Shown: positions 54,030-63,337, counted from the stretch's first letter. The stretch: 64,000 bases of DNA from Streptomyces sp. NBC_01717 (GCF_036248255.1 NZ_CP109178.1:186001-250000); one strand, 5' to 3'. Notes: generated by a model from the sequence alone, not told the origin. Made by a program: numbers and translations.

Positions 54030-54240
54030 AAGAAGGTCCGCGAGCTCGAGGAGGAACCCGAGGTCCTGCGGAGGGCGGCGAAGCACTTCGTCGGGGAGAC
54101 GCGCTGATAGATCGCTCCCAGTTCGTCGCTGATCACCAGCACCGCCTCAGCGTGAACCGGCCGTGCAGCGTTCTGGGCATCGCCCGCTTCAGCTTCTCCC
54201 CTGGCGCCACGTGCGGCCCGCCGGCGACCCGACGCGGAAA
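54030..54240 (+). pseudogene. Remnant of an IS3-family element (end of orfA, start of orfB)
   Basis: RKKVRELEEEPEVLRRAAKHFVGETR before a stop is the C-terminal leucine-zipper end of an IS3 OrfA. Immediately after, in another frame, IDRSQFVADHQHRLSVNRPCSVLGIARFSF is the N-terminus of an IS3 OrfB. The integrase core is missing. The next 190 bases to the SDR stop hold nothing recognised. Confidence 0.65.
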
Positions 54241-54430
54241 TGAGCGCGAAGCCGGCCACTTCCTGACGTTCACCAGCGTCGCTGGAAGCCTCATCTGCTA
54301 CCGCAGGGGCCTTGTGGTCGGAACGTCGGGGCGCGCGGGCCGCCGCCGGAGCGGGCGCCCAGCCCGACCTCAAGCGGCCCGGTTGACCGCTTCGGCCTTG
54401 CAGTCCGGAATGTGCGAGCTGCGGGTAGCG

Positions 54431-55195
54431 CTACCAGGCGCTCGCGCCGCCGTCGACCGCATAGTTGGCGCCTGTGATGTATGCCGCCCGGTCAGAAGCG
54501 AGGAAGGCCGCCAATTCGACGATCTCCTCGGGCTGGGCGAAGCGCTTGAGGAGCGTCTTGCGGGTGATCGCGTCCCGGGTCGCCTGGTTGTCGCCGAGAT
54601 CGCGGTCGCTGGCCGGGGTCAGGACGGGCCCGGGGCTGATCGCCACCGCACGGATCCCATGGGGCGCGCCTTCGAGCGCGAGCTGTCGCGTCATGCCGAT
54701 GACGCCGGCGTTCGCCGCAGTGTGCCCGACCATCGGGGGGTTCTCGCCGGCGATCATGCCGGCCATGGACGCGACGTTGATGATGACGCCGCCACCGCGC
54801 CGGGCCAGGTGCGGCCATGCGAACTTCGACACGAAGAAGGGTATGTCGAGTTCGCCGGCCACGGTCGCCCGCCAGTCGTCGACAGAGAAATCGGGCATCG
54901 AGCCGAAGCGCAGCGAGGCCGCGTTGTTGTAGACCACATCGAGCCCGCCATAGGCCGCCACGGCGCCTTCGACGAGCCGCTGCGCCTGTTGCGGGTCGGT
55001 GAGGTCGATCGGCGCGATGCCCGTCATCTCACCGCCCGCGCGACGGACGAGTTCGACAGTCTCCTCGTTGGCATCGACCTGGATGTCGCACCCGACGACC
55101 TTTGCGCCTTCTCTCGCAAAAATCAGCGAGGCGACACGGCCCATACCTCCTCCGGTGCCAGTGATCAGCACTACTTTCTGTTCGAGCGTTCCCAT
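54431..55195 (-). CDS. SDR-family protein lacking the Tyr-x3-Lys pair
   Basis: This 254-residue Rossmann-fold protein has the cofactor motif TGTGGGMG at 13-20, YNNAAS (89-94), IINVASMAG with Ser143, and PGPVLTP. The active-site helix reads GHTAANAGV, placing His158 where Tyr is expected and Asn162 in place of the catalytic Lys. Some SDR subfamilies have His at the Tyr position but keep Lys. It may be a non-catalytic or altered enzyme. It lies 160 bases downstream of the SnoaL-like gene on the same strand and is probably co-transcribed under the operator at 56009. Confidence 0.82.
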   Translation of the reverse strand: MGTLEQKVVLITGTGGGMGRVASLIFAREGAKVVGCDIQVDANEETVELVRRAGGEMTGIAPIDLTDPQQAQRLVEGAVAAYGGLDVVYNNAASLRFGSMPDFSVDDWRATVAGELDIPFFVSKFAWPHLARRGGGVIINVASMAGMIAGENPPMVGHTAANAGVIGMTRQLALEGAPHGIRAVAISPGPVLTPASDRDLGDNQATRDAITRKTLLKRFAQPEEIVELAAFLASDRAAYITGANYAVDGGASAW

Positions 55196-55355
55196 GGAAA
55201 TTCTCCTATCAGTGCATTCTCCGGTGGCTCTGTCATTGCGTCCGCGGGTGGTTCTCCGGGCGCATCCTGTGTGCGGTGTGCCCGGAGGACCAGTCGACCA
55301 CCGAGGCCGAGGCCAGAGCCTCCCGCCAAGGCCCCGAGTGAGTCGCCGGGCAGCA

Positions 55356-55961
55356 CTACTCGAGGCTGGGGGTCTCGCCACGGAGCTCGTCCAGGAACAC
55401 ACCGAAGTTCCCTTCCGACCAGTGCTCGACGGACTGTCCCTTCACCACGCGGTCGATGGAGATGCCACTGAGGTGGACCTCCCGGCCAGACGCAGGGATC
55501 CCGAAGATCGTCCCTGTGTGAACGCCTCCGAAGCTCCAACGCGTGACGACCTTGTCGCCTTCGACGATCTGGTCCAGCACAGTCATCTTGAATCCGTTGA
55601 GCCCAGCCTTGATCTCGAGGTCTCCCTTGATCCAGTCCTCGCGGCTCTCGGGGCCGTTGAACCCGTGGAGCACCAGGTCCTTCGAGATGTACCGATCGAA
55701 GGCAGCGGCCAGGTCCCCGTTGTAGCTGTTGTAGTACGCCGAGGTGACCTGCAACGGCGACAGGTGGTGGTGCTGCGAGGACGAGTGTCCGGACGCCGCA
55801 CCGTGCGATCCCTGACCCTGCGCCGCGGCCGGGACGGCTGCAGCGACCAGGGTGGCGGCGACGGCAAGGCCGGTCATGGCGCCGTTCACCCTCTTGCGCC
55901 GTACAGGCGCGGAGGCCGGGGTGAGGGCGGCCGCGGCCTCGCGGGCCTTCTTGGAGATCAT
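55356..55961 (-). CDS. Secreted SnoaL-like (NTF2-fold) protein
   Basis: This 201-residue protein has a signal peptide: basic N-terminus with RRKR, then TGLAVAATLVAAAVPAAAQG. A His/Ser-rich linker (SSSQHHHLS) follows, then a SnoaL-like fold (VTSAYYNSYNGDLAAAFDRYISKDLVLHGFNGPESREDWIKGD ... VVTRWSFGGVHTGTIFGIPASGREVHLSG). Intracellular SnoaL proteins cyclise or hydroxylate polyketides; secreted relatives are of unknown function. ATG 55961 follows AGGAG. The palindrome at 56009-56022 lies about 48 bases upstream, and the divergent TetR gene at 56278 is the likely regulator. Confidence 0.85.
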   Translation of the reverse strand: MISKKAREAAAALTPASAPVRRKRVNGAMTGLAVAATLVAAAVPAAAQGQGSHGAASGHSSSQHHHLSPLQVTSAYYNSYNGDLAAAFDRYISKDLVLHGFNGPESREDWIKGDLEIKAGLNGFKMTVLDQIVEGDKVVTRWSFGGVHTGTIFGIPASGREVHLSGISIDRVVKGQSVEHWSEGNFGVFLDELRGETPSLE

Positions 55962-56277
55962 GGGGCAACTCCTGTCGAACGCGGTCGGTGACTTCCGACC
56001 GGCATTTCCTTGACTCGTCAAGCATGCATCCGAGCCTGACAAGCGTCAAGCGCTTCATGATCGGTTGCGCGCAGCCACCTGCACCCGTTTCCGGCATGAC
56101 AGACTTCGGGTTCGTGACAAGTCGCCGAGCGGCAGCCCGTGTGGCGGCGAGCGAAGACCCTGGGTGTCCGGATCGGCTCACCAGTCCATGCGCCGGTACC
56201 GGCAGAGGCGGCGAGCTCGACAGAGAGCGCAAACGATCAAGATCAGGGCGACTGAGGCCGAACGGAGCGACGCCGGA
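55962..56277. promoter_or_regulatory. Divergent promoter region SnoaL-like / TetR with palindromic operator
   Basis: CTTGAC-TC-GTCAAG at 56009-56022 is the second copy of the operator. A related TGAC...GTCAAG pair follows near 56035-56050 with a wider centre. The region controls the SnoaL-like gene to the left and the TetR gene to the right. Confidence 0.6.
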
Positions 56278-56943
56278 GTGACCGACGGAACACAGGCAGA
56301 GGCGGGGACCTTGCCGGCGCGCGGGAAGTACGCCCCCGTGCAACTGGACGAGAGAGAGATTCTTCGGCGGGGTCTCGACACCTTCGCCGAACTCGGTTAT
56401 GCCGCAACCACGGTGAGGGAGCTGGCGCGGCGGCTCGACGCCAGTCACAACTTCATCAACGATCGTTACGGGTCGAAGGAGAACTTCTGGCGCGCTGCGG
56501 TGGACTTCGCACTGCGGGACGCCCAGCCCGCGCTCAACCAGTTGCTGGCGGAGTGCCACGACGATGACGAACGGCTGAGGAAGGTAGTCGTTCAGCTCTA
56601 TCGTCTGGCCGCGAATGCCTCGGGTTTGAATCGGTTGATGTCGGATGAGTCAACTCGCGACTCCAGCCGCTTGGACTATCTCCACCAACGGTTCGTCAAG
56701 CCGTTCTGGGACAGCATCGAGCCGACTGTCAACAGTCTCATGGCGGCCGGACGCATTCCACGTGTGCCGGCGCACATCCTGTACTTCGCCGTCACCGGTC
56801 CCGCGCTGGCCCTGGCACAGGACCCGATCGCCGACCGGTTGAACCCCGCGGCCTCACCGACGGCGGAGCAGGACAGAAGCAGCATGGCCGACGCGCTCTC
56901 CGGTCTTGTCCTTCACGGCCTGCTGCCGCCCCCGGGCCAGTGA
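56278..56943 (+). CDS. TetR-family transcriptional regulator
   Basis: This 221-residue repressor has the N-terminal helix-turn-helix REILRRGLDTFAELGYAATTVRELARRLDASHNFINDRYGSKENFWRAAV (about 27-76) and a helical ligand-binding C-terminal domain. GTG 56278 follows GGAG by ten bases. It is divergent from a secreted SnoaL-like protein and SDR, and probably also controls DoxX at 53523, since the same 14-bp palindrome lies in front of both. The inducing ligand is unknown. Confidence 0.9.
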   Translation: MTDGTQAEAGTLPARGKYAPVQLDEREILRRGLDTFAELGYAATTVRELARRLDASHNFINDRYGSKENFWRAAVDFALRDAQPALNQLLAECHDDDERLRKVVVQLYRLAANASGLNRLMSDESTRDSSRLDYLHQRFVKPFWDSIEPTVNSLMAAGRIPRVPAHILYFAVTGPALALAQDPIADRLNPAASPTAEQDRSSMADALSGLVLHGLLPPPGQ

Positions 56944-57012
56944 CGGAGCCCGCGGCAGGGCAAAGACCGACACCCGCGACGCACCGGTGATCGCCGACCG
57001 GGCCCGCGGGCG

Positions 57013-58545
57013 TCACGCGTAGTGGCGCAGTTCGGGCCACATCTCACCCCAGGCGCGGCGAGGGCCTGTGCAGACGTAGACGTGGCCGCCCCATTCGACG
57101 TTGTGCACGCCGTCGGGGTTGGAGAGGGTAGCGGCCACGCGGACGTGTCCGAAGTACCGGCGCAGGTAGGCGGCATACCCGGGGGCGTGGTCGGGGCCGG
57201 GGGCGATGGCCACCACGGTCGTGGCGTGCGGATTGCCGGGGCCCCACCACCAGTCGGTGTTGTGGGCGCTCACGGCCGTGGGCAGCCCGGTACCGCGGCC
57301 GAGTTCGTTGATGGCGCCGACCTCGCCGTAGTCCGCCGCGAAGATCACTGCGTTCGCGCGCTGTTCGGGCGGGAGCCCGGTCCATACCTGCCGCACGGTG
57401 CCCACCAGTTGGGGCCAGCCCAGGGATTCCCCAGAATTGGCGCTGATGCCGTACGTCCAGGCCGCGCTGGAAGGCGGCAGTACCGGTAGCACGATCACGG
57501 CGAGCAGCGCCGCCGAGGCGGCGGTTCCGATCATCAGGCTGCGCAGCCGGTCCGGGCGGGAGTGCAGCCACCCGTCGAGTCCCACCGCCCCGGCCGCCAG
57601 CAGACACACGTACAGGCCGCCCAGGTAGTACACCTGCGCTCCGGTCGTCACGGCGAACAGCACGAACAGCACGGCGTACGCGGTCACCAGGCACCGCCAC
57701 AGCGGCCGGCCGGACCGCCACAGGAACCGCAGGCCCGCCACCCACAGCACCGTCATCGCCAGACAGGACATCCCGAGCTGCCCCACGATCCAGGTGAGGA
57801 TGTTCCCCGCGCCTCCGTTCTCCCCGTTCAGCGCCCGCGTCATCGCGAACATGGCCCAGCCGTGCCGCGCCTGCCACCACAGGTCGGGCAGCACGAGCAC
57901 CACGGCTATCGCAGCGCCCGCAAGCAGGCGGCGATCAGCTACGGTCCCGCGGGCCGGGCCGAGCAGCGCGGCGGCCAGCAGGACGATCCCAAAAATGGCC
58001 GCGAGGTGGTTGAATTCCGCGCCGAGGCCGACCAGCGCGCCCGCAGCGAGCCACCACCGCGTGTCGCCCGTGCGGCCGATCCGCACGACCACGAACGCGA
58101 TCGCCGCCCACGCCAGCACTTCGTACGACGTCGTGTTGGCGACGTGCGCGCCGCCCAGCAGCACGGGCATGGTGCCGGTCGCGACCGCCGCGAGCAACTG
58201 CGCCCGCCGCGCGCCACCGAACTCCCGCGCGGTCAGCCCGCCCACGATCACCGTGCCCGCCGCCGCCAACGCAGGCCACAGTCGCAGGCCGGCCTCCGAG
58301 ACCCCGAACAACGACAGCGAGAGCCGGGCCAGCACCGGCGCCAGTACCGGCTGGTCCACATAACTCGCCTGGAGATGCCGGGCGCAGTCGAGGAAGTACA
58401 GCTCGTCGATGTGGAAGCCGTAGCGCGGGGACAGCGCCATCAGCAGGGCGAAGACCGCCCCCGCGACGGCGAACACCCGCCGGTCCAGCGGTACGATCCG
58501 CCCGCCGGCCTCCCCGACCTCGCCAGCACGCCCCACGTCCACCAT
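57013..58545 (-). CDS. Membrane glycosyltransferase of the GT39/ArnT type
   Basis: This 510-residue protein has about ten to twelve hydrophobic helices and the family's first-loop acidic motif in RYGFHIDELYFLDCARHL, followed by YVDQPVLAPVLARL. These are typical of polyprenyl-phosphate-mannose/arabinose transferases (PMT_2). The C-terminal about 140 residues form a soluble extracytoplasmic domain (VIFAADYGEVGAINELG ... WWWGPGNPHATTVVAIAPG). Such enzymes transfer a sugar from a lipid carrier to a protein or envelope glycan on the outer face of the membrane. ATG 58545 follows GAGG. It is monocistronic; the acceptor is unknown. Confidence 0.85.
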   Translation of the reverse strand: MVDVGRAGEVGEAGGRIVPLDRRVFAVAGAVFALLMALSPRYGFHIDELYFLDCARHLQASYVDQPVLAPVLARLSLSLFGVSEAGLRLWPALAAAGTVIVGGLTAREFGGARRAQLLAAVATGTMPVLLGGAHVANTTSYEVLAWAAIAFVVVRIGRTGDTRWWLAAGALVGLGAEFNHLAAIFGIVLLAAALLGPARGTVADRRLLAGAAIAVVLVLPDLWWQARHGWAMFAMTRALNGENGGAGNILTWIVGQLGMSCLAMTVLWVAGLRFLWRSGRPLWRCLVTAYAVLFVLFAVTTGAQVYYLGGLYVCLLAAGAVGLDGWLHSRPDRLRSLMIGTAASAALLAVIVLPVLPPSSAAWTYGISANSGESLGWPQLVGTVRQVWTGLPPEQRANAVIFAADYGEVGAINELGRGTGLPTAVSAHNTDWWWGPGNPHATTVVAIAPGPDHAPGYAAYLRRYFGHVRVAATLSNPDGVHNVEWGGHVYVCTGPRRAWGEMWPELRHYA

Positions 58546-58975
58546 CCCCCGGTCCTCGGCCCCTCGGTCGCACCGTCCGCGCGACCGAAGTGGCCCGGCA
58601 CGCACGGCCCTTGGGCCGCTCGTACCTTACGCACCCGGCCGCGCACGGTGAAGAGCCCCCGACCGGCACTTCCGGTCGCGGGCCCGCGAGGCCGAGCAAC
58701 AGCGCGGCCCGGGCCCTGCGAATGCTGCATCACGGTCCGGATGCCCGGACGGCCGCTTCCTGAGGCCTGGATGATCATCCGCTTCGCCATCCGGGACCAG
58801 ATCACCGGCGTCGCCGGCTGACCCACCACGGCGTGAACACTGACCCGAAGCCCGACCTCCGCCACTCCCAACGCGCCGTCACGGACCTGCGCACCCGACA
58901 AGTGGCAACGACCCGACGCAGCATGTCGTCTGCGCTACCGCGCACCTCGGTCGGCCGTGCCGCGGAGGGGGACGA
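58546..58975. other. Intergenic region, nothing recognised
   Basis: About 430 bases between the GT39 start and the end of the second ECF41 gene contain no supported gene or clear motif. Confidence 0.4.
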
Positions 58976-59872
58976 TCAGCGGGAGGCGAGGGGCGTTTCG
59001 GACTCGACGCGGGTGAGCTTTTCGGGGTTGCGGACGTAGTAGAGGCCGGCGACGCGGGCGTTCTCCACTCGGAAGGCCAGCACGCCGTCGATCACACCGT
59101 CCAGGCGCAGGATGAGTCCGGGGTTGCCGTTGACCGTCGTGGGCTCACTGACGAGGGTGCCGCCTGCCTTGTCGAGACTGCCGGCCATGTAACGGAGCAC
59201 CTTGTCGGCGCCGACGACCGGCCGCAGGGCCGCCAGCCTGAGGCCGCCGCCGTCGCTGACGAAAACAACGTCCGGGGCGAGTACGTCGAGCAGCCCCTGC
59301 AGGTCCCCGGTCACGAGCGCGGACTGGAACGAATTCAACGCTGCCCGGGCTTCTTCCGGGGAAACCGGTGTGCGCGGCCGACGGGCGTCGACGTGCCGGC
59401 GGGCGCGGTAGGCGATCTGGCGTGTGGCGGCGGGGCTCTTGTCGACCGCGGCCGCGATGTCGTCGTAACCGATGTCGAAGACCTCGCGCAGCACGAAAAC
59501 GGCGCGTTCGGTCGGTGAGAGGGTTTCGAGGATGAACATGAGTGCCAGTGACAGGTTCTCGGACAGCTCGATGTCCTCGGCCACGTCCGGCGCGGTGAGC
59601 AAAGGCTCGGGCAGCCAGGGGCCGACGTAGGCCTCCTTGCGCCGTTTGAGGGTGCGTAGCCGATTGAGTGCTTGCCGGGTCGTGATCCGTACCAGGTAGG
59701 CGCGCTGGTCCCGCACCTGAGCCAGATCGACCTTGACCCACCGCAGCCAGGCCTCCTGGAGGACGTCCTCGGCGTCCGCCGCCGATCCGAGCATCTCGTA
59801 GGCGACGGTGAACAGCAGGTCGCGGTGGGCGACGAAGGCCTCCGTCGCGGGGTCGGTGAAGTGGTCGTTCAT
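58976..59872 (-). CDS. ECF41-type RNA polymerase sigma factor, second copy
   Basis: This 298-residue factor has regions 2 and 4 (FVAHRDLLFTVAYEMLGSAADAEDVLQEAWLRW; LSPTERAVFVLREVFDIGYDDIAAAVDKSPAATRQIAYRAR) and the SnoaL-like C-terminal domain. The ECF41 motifs are WLPEP at 86-90, DGGGL at 207-211 and NPEKL at 282-286. ATG 59872 begins MNDHFTDPATEAFVAHRDLLF; the open frame further upstream is not protein-like. An FAD oxidoreductase gene lies 207 bases upstream on the same strand. This repeats the pairing seen at 50892-53005, here without overlap, so each may have its own promoter. Confidence 0.9.
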   Translation of the reverse strand: MNDHFTDPATEAFVAHRDLLFTVAYEMLGSAADAEDVLQEAWLRWVKVDLAQVRDQRAYLVRITTRQALNRLRTLKRRKEAYVGPWLPEPLLTAPDVAEDIELSENLSLALMFILETLSPTERAVFVLREVFDIGYDDIAAAVDKSPAATRQIAYRARRHVDARRPRTPVSPEEARAALNSFQSALVTGDLQGLLDVLAPDVVFVSDGGGLRLAALRPVVGADKVLRYMAGSLDKAGGTLVSEPTTVNGNPGLILRLDGVIDGVLAFRVENARVAGLYYVRNPEKLTRVESETPLASR

Positions 59873-60078
59873 GTCGTGCGCTTCACTCTCTCGTGATCGG
59901 CCCCATGGGCCGGAAGCAGGCCGTGGAACATGTACCCGGTCTGATGACGGAGTTGTCGGCAGCAGCCCCTCACTGATCAGGCCGTGTGGGGCGGGCTGGT
60001 GGGGATGTCCCCCCGGCACCCGGCCACGGCGTACGAGGCGTTGTGTGTTTGTCGCTCCGGCTCGGTCCTCCTTGGCGG

Positions 60079-61278
60079 CTAGGCCGCGCGTCGGGTGCTG
60101 GACGGCGTCGTGCGGTGTTCCGACTGAGACGATTCCGGGCGGTCGGTGCTGTCGCCGTGGGATGCGCGGGAACTGGCCTTGCGTGCCCCGGACACCAACT
60201 TGTTGAGGGTGAACTGGCAGGCGATCTCCTTGACGCCGGCACCTGGCCGCCCGCTGATGTGGAGTGCGTTCACCCTGTCGTTCAGGTAGGAGAACTGGGT
60301 GACGCCCTCGTTTCGTCCGAGGCTGAGGCACTGCCCGGCGAACCACATCCGGACGGGAGCGGGTGTTTTCCCCGCGATCCGGCGCAGGATCGTGGCGGCG
60401 GCTGCCGGGCCCAGCTGCACGGCGGCCTGGCAGCTCATGCGGAACGGCCGGCCCGTCATCACCGCCGCGTCCCCGGCGGCGACGATGCGCACGTCGTCCA
60501 CACTGGTCAGCGTCACGTCGGTGAGCAGGCGGCCCTCGGTGTCGGTGCGCAGCCCGCTGCGGGCGGCCAGGTCCGGGACACGGAATCCCGCGGTCCAGAT
60601 GGTCACAGCGCTGGGCAGGTCGCGGCCGTCGTCGAGCTGTACGCCGTCGCGGGTCACTTCCGTCACCCGCGCACGGGGACCTTCGAGGACGGTCACACCC
60701 AGCTTGGTGAGCCGGCGGGCGACCGGGCGGCGGCCCCGGGCATGCAGGGAGGGGCCGATCACGTCGCCGCAGACCAGGGTGACCCTGCGACCCTGTTCGG
60801 CCAGCTCGACGGCGGTCTCCAGGCCGGTCGGGCCCGCCCCGACCACGGTCACCGGAGCGGACGCGGGCGTCGCGGCAAGCGCCGACCGCAGCCGTTCCGC
60901 CCCCTCGAGATCCGACACCGAATGGGCGAACTCCGCCGCTCCGGGCACGCCGGGATCCGAGGCGCCGCTGCCCACGGCATAGACGAGGTAGTCGTATGAG
61001 ACCGTGCCGCCGCCCGCCAGCGACACCCGGCGCTCGGCAGCGTCGATCCGGGTCGCGGTGTCGACCACCAGCCGGACGTTCCCGCCCAGAACCTCACCGA
61101 AGCCCTCGACCGCGTCATCGGAGCCGGTCACGAGCTGGTGCAGGCGGATCCGCTCGACGAAGTTGGGGCGCGGATTGACCAGGGTCACCGACACGTCCTC
61201 GTGCCGAGCCAGGCTGTTGGCCGCCGTCACGCCCCCGTACCCGCCGCCGACGACGACCACCTCGACGTTCCCGTTCAT
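60079..61278 (-). CDS. FAD-dependent oxidoreductase (NDH-2-like), second copy
   Basis: This protein of about 399 residues has VVVGGGYGGVTAANSLA as FAD motif, VVGAGPTGLETAVELAEQG as NAD(P) motif, IWTAGFRVPDLAARSGL and VRIVAAGDAAVM. It is homologous to the protein at 50892-52103 but diverged. The C-terminal 30 residues are basic and Ser-rich (KASSRASHGDS...). Two consecutive ATG codons at 61281 and 61278 follow AGGGAG; the second has better spacing. It is upstream of the second ECF41 sigma factor gene and is probably its target or partner. Confidence 0.88.
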   Translation of the reverse strand: MNGNVEVVVVGGGYGGVTAANSLARHEDVSVTLVNPRPNFVERIRLHQLVTGSDDAVEGFGEVLGGNVRLVVDTATRIDAAERRVSLAGGGTVSYDYLVYAVGSGASDPGVPGAAEFAHSVSDLEGAERLRSALAATPASAPVTVVGAGPTGLETAVELAEQGRRVTLVCGDVIGPSLHARGRRPVARRLTKLGVTVLEGPRARVTEVTRDGVQLDDGRDLPSAVTIWTAGFRVPDLAARSGLRTDTEGRLLTDVTLTSVDDVRIVAAGDAAVMTGRPFRMSCQAAVQLGPAAAATILRRIAGKTPAPVRMWFAGQCLSLGRNEGVTQFSYLNDRVNALHISGRPGAGVKEIACQFTLNKLVSGARKASSRASHGDSTDRPESSQSEHRTTPSSTRRAA

Positions 61279-61428
61279 CATGTCTCCCTCGTGTTGTGGA
61301 CTCGGCATGGAGACACCAGCCGCCCGTCCGGTATAACGGTCCGCGGATGAGACATAGCGCACATCGGACTCGGCGGAAACGTCGGCACGGGCGGTGTCGC
61401 CGTGCCGGGTCAAACTTGAACTGTCCAC

Positions 61429-61614
61429 ATGAAGTCGGAGATCGGGGTCGGCATCATTCGGCTGCTGACCTTCTACCTGCTGCCGCGCATCAAGCGGATC
61501 AACAAGGTCAAGCTGCACCGGTCGGCGGCCGGTGAGGCGGACGCCTACCCCCGCCTCACGCCGGCACTGACTCGCCCGATCCGCTGGGAATTCATCGCCC
61601 AGCAGTACGACCAT
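61429..61614 (+). pseudogene. C-terminal remnant of a Tn3-family transposase
   Basis: LLTFYLLPRIKRINKVKLHRSAAGEADAYPRLTPALTRPIRWEFIAQQYD matches the conserved region near the end of Tn3-type transposases (LLPRIKxINKxKLYRP ... IxWxLIxxQYDxM). The remaining gene and the inverted repeats are absent. From 61615 to the IS701 end at 61895 nothing else is recognised. Confidence 0.65.
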
Positions 61615-61895
61615 GGGGTCCTTGGTGTTCTCCCCCGCGCAGCGGGCCAACCTCGGGCGCGACCAGCGTCAGCTCGGCAAAGTCGGCATCGCCCTACCGG
61701 ATGACGTCCTCCGCGCCGCCCAGGATCCCCAACTCGGCGCGGGTGGGCAGTCCTTCCCAGTCGCCGGGCACTGTGCAGGCGAAACACCCGAGGTCACGGC
61801 GCTATCCAGGCGTACGATCGGTGGCGCGTCGGCCAGTAGTTCGGAGGCGACGCGTTCTGAGACCACACCAGAGAATCTCTGACTCAGGTCACTAA

Positions 61896-63337
61896 TAGGG
61901 CTTGGTCAGCTTCACTCGTGGGTGGCGTGTCTGCTTGTTGGTGAGTGTCGTTGAGGTGGTGTGACACCTGAAGAGATGGCCGGGGTCCGGGAGGACCTGG
62001 AGGCATTCACGACGGAGATGTTCGACGGGTTCTTCCGTGCGGATCAGCGGCGGTGGGGGCAGGTGTATGTGCGTGGGCTGCTGCTGGAGGGTCGGCGCAA
62101 GTCGGTGGAGCCGATGGCGGCGCGTCTGGGCGAGGACGGCAACCGGCAGGCGCTGGCCCACTTCGTGACTACCAGCCCGTGGGATCCAGCGCATGTGCGG
62201 GCCCGGCTGGCCTGGAAGATGCAGGATGTGATCGGCGCGGAGGCGCTGATCGTCGATGACACCGGCTTTTTGAAGGACGGGGACGCCTCGGCGTGTGTGT
62301 CCCGGCAGTACACCGGCACCGCGGGCAAGGTCACCAATTGTCAGGTCGGGGTGTCGTTGCACCTGGCCCGCGATCATGCCTCGGCCGCGGTGAACTGGCG
62401 GCTGTTCCTGCCCGCTTCCTGGGATCCGGGCTCGCCGGAGGCGGATGCGGACAAGGTCGCCCGCCGGGGCCGCTGCGGCATTCCCTCCCAGGCGGGGCAT
62501 GTGGAGAAGTGGCAGCTGGCCCTGGACATGATCGATGAGACCCGCTCGTGGGGCATCGACCTCCCCTTGGTCGTCGCGGACGCCGGATACGGTGATGCCG
62601 CCGCCTTCCGTCTGGGCTTGGAGGAACGCAACCTGCCTTATGCGGTGGGCATTTCTTCCCGCCACACCGCCCATCGGGCCGGCGCCCGGCCTGTCCAGCC
62701 TGCCTATGCGGGCACCGGCCGGCCACCGAAGATGCAGTATCCCGAGCCTGCACAGACCATGAAAAATTTGGTCATCGCGGCCGGCCGGGCTGCTGCGAGA
62801 CCGGTGTCCTGGCGGGAAGGATCCCGGCCAGGCCAGGGCCAAAGCGGCTTCAAGCGCATGCACTCACGCTTCGTCGCTCTGCGCGTCCGACCGGCCGGAC
62901 GCGGTGCCCGCACAGCCGGCGACGGTCCAGAACTACCAGAGCGCTGGCTGCTGGCCGAATGGCCCGCCACCGAGCCCGAGCCGGTGCAGTTCTGGCTCTC
63001 GAACCTGCCTTCCGGGATGCCGCTGGCCACACTGGTGCGGCTGGCCAAACTACGCTGGCGCATCGAGCACGACTACCGCGAGATGAAACAGGCCCTGGGA
63101 CTTGCCCACTTCGAAGGCCGCACCTGGAACGGCTGGCATCACCACGTCACCCTCGTCTCCGCAGCTCATGCCTTCTGCACCCTGCAACGACTGGCACACC
63201 ACCCAAAAGACTCAGCGCAGGTCTGAGCCTCTACCAGGTCCTCCGCGAACTCCAGACACTCCTCGCCCTCTGGGTCGGCGCCTGCCCCACCTGCCACCGC
63301 AACATACCCACCCCCATACGAACCTGACCAAGCCCTA
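61896..63337 (+). mobile_element. IS701-family insertion sequence, copy 2 (1,442 bp, intact)
   Basis: It has the same ends as copy 1 (TAGGGCTTGGTCAG and complement) and is flanked by CTAA on both sides (61892-61895 and 63338-63341). That is a clean 4-bp target duplication of the YTAR type. The right CTAA is also the first bases of the small inverted-repeat element that follows. Confidence 0.92.
61961..63226 (+). CDS. IS701-family transposase (intact)
   Basis: This 421-residue DDE transposase has the first Asp in LIVDDTGFLKDG (about 99/100), the second at Asp207 in VVADAGYGD, and Glu374 in IEHDYREMKQALGLAHFEGRTW, the YREMK-type signature shared by IS4 and IS701. GTG 61961 follows GAGGTG. The sequence is nearly identical to the frameshifted copy at 28640-29906 and lacks its extra base. 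This is the only plainly active-looking single-frame transposase in the window and could mobilise both copies. Confidence 0.92.
   Translation: MTPEEMAGVREDLEAFTTEMFDGFFRADQRRWGQVYVRGLLLEGRRKSVEPMAARLGEDGNRQALAHFVTTSPWDPAHVRARLAWKMQDVIGAEALIVDDTGFLKDGDASACVSRQYTGTAGKVTNCQVGVSLHLARDHASAAVNWRLFLPASWDPGSPEADADKVARRGRCGIPSQAGHVEKWQLALDMIDETRSWGIDLPLVVADAGYGDAAAFRLGLEERNLPYAVGISSRHTAHRAGARPVQPAYAGTGRPPKMQYPEPAQTMKNLVIAAGRAAARPVSWREGSRPGQGQSGFKRMHSRFVALRVRPAGRGARTAGDGPELPERWLLAEWPATEPEPVQFWLSNLPSGMPLATLVRLAKLRWRIEHDYREMKQALGLAHFEGRTWNGWHHHVTLVSAAHAFCTLQRLAHHPKDSAQV

Noticed and set aside
57562..58821. 419-codon plus-strand frame
   Set aside because: It is antisense to the GT39-type membrane protein, and its composition (Arg, His, Gln, Pro rich) is typical of a shadow.
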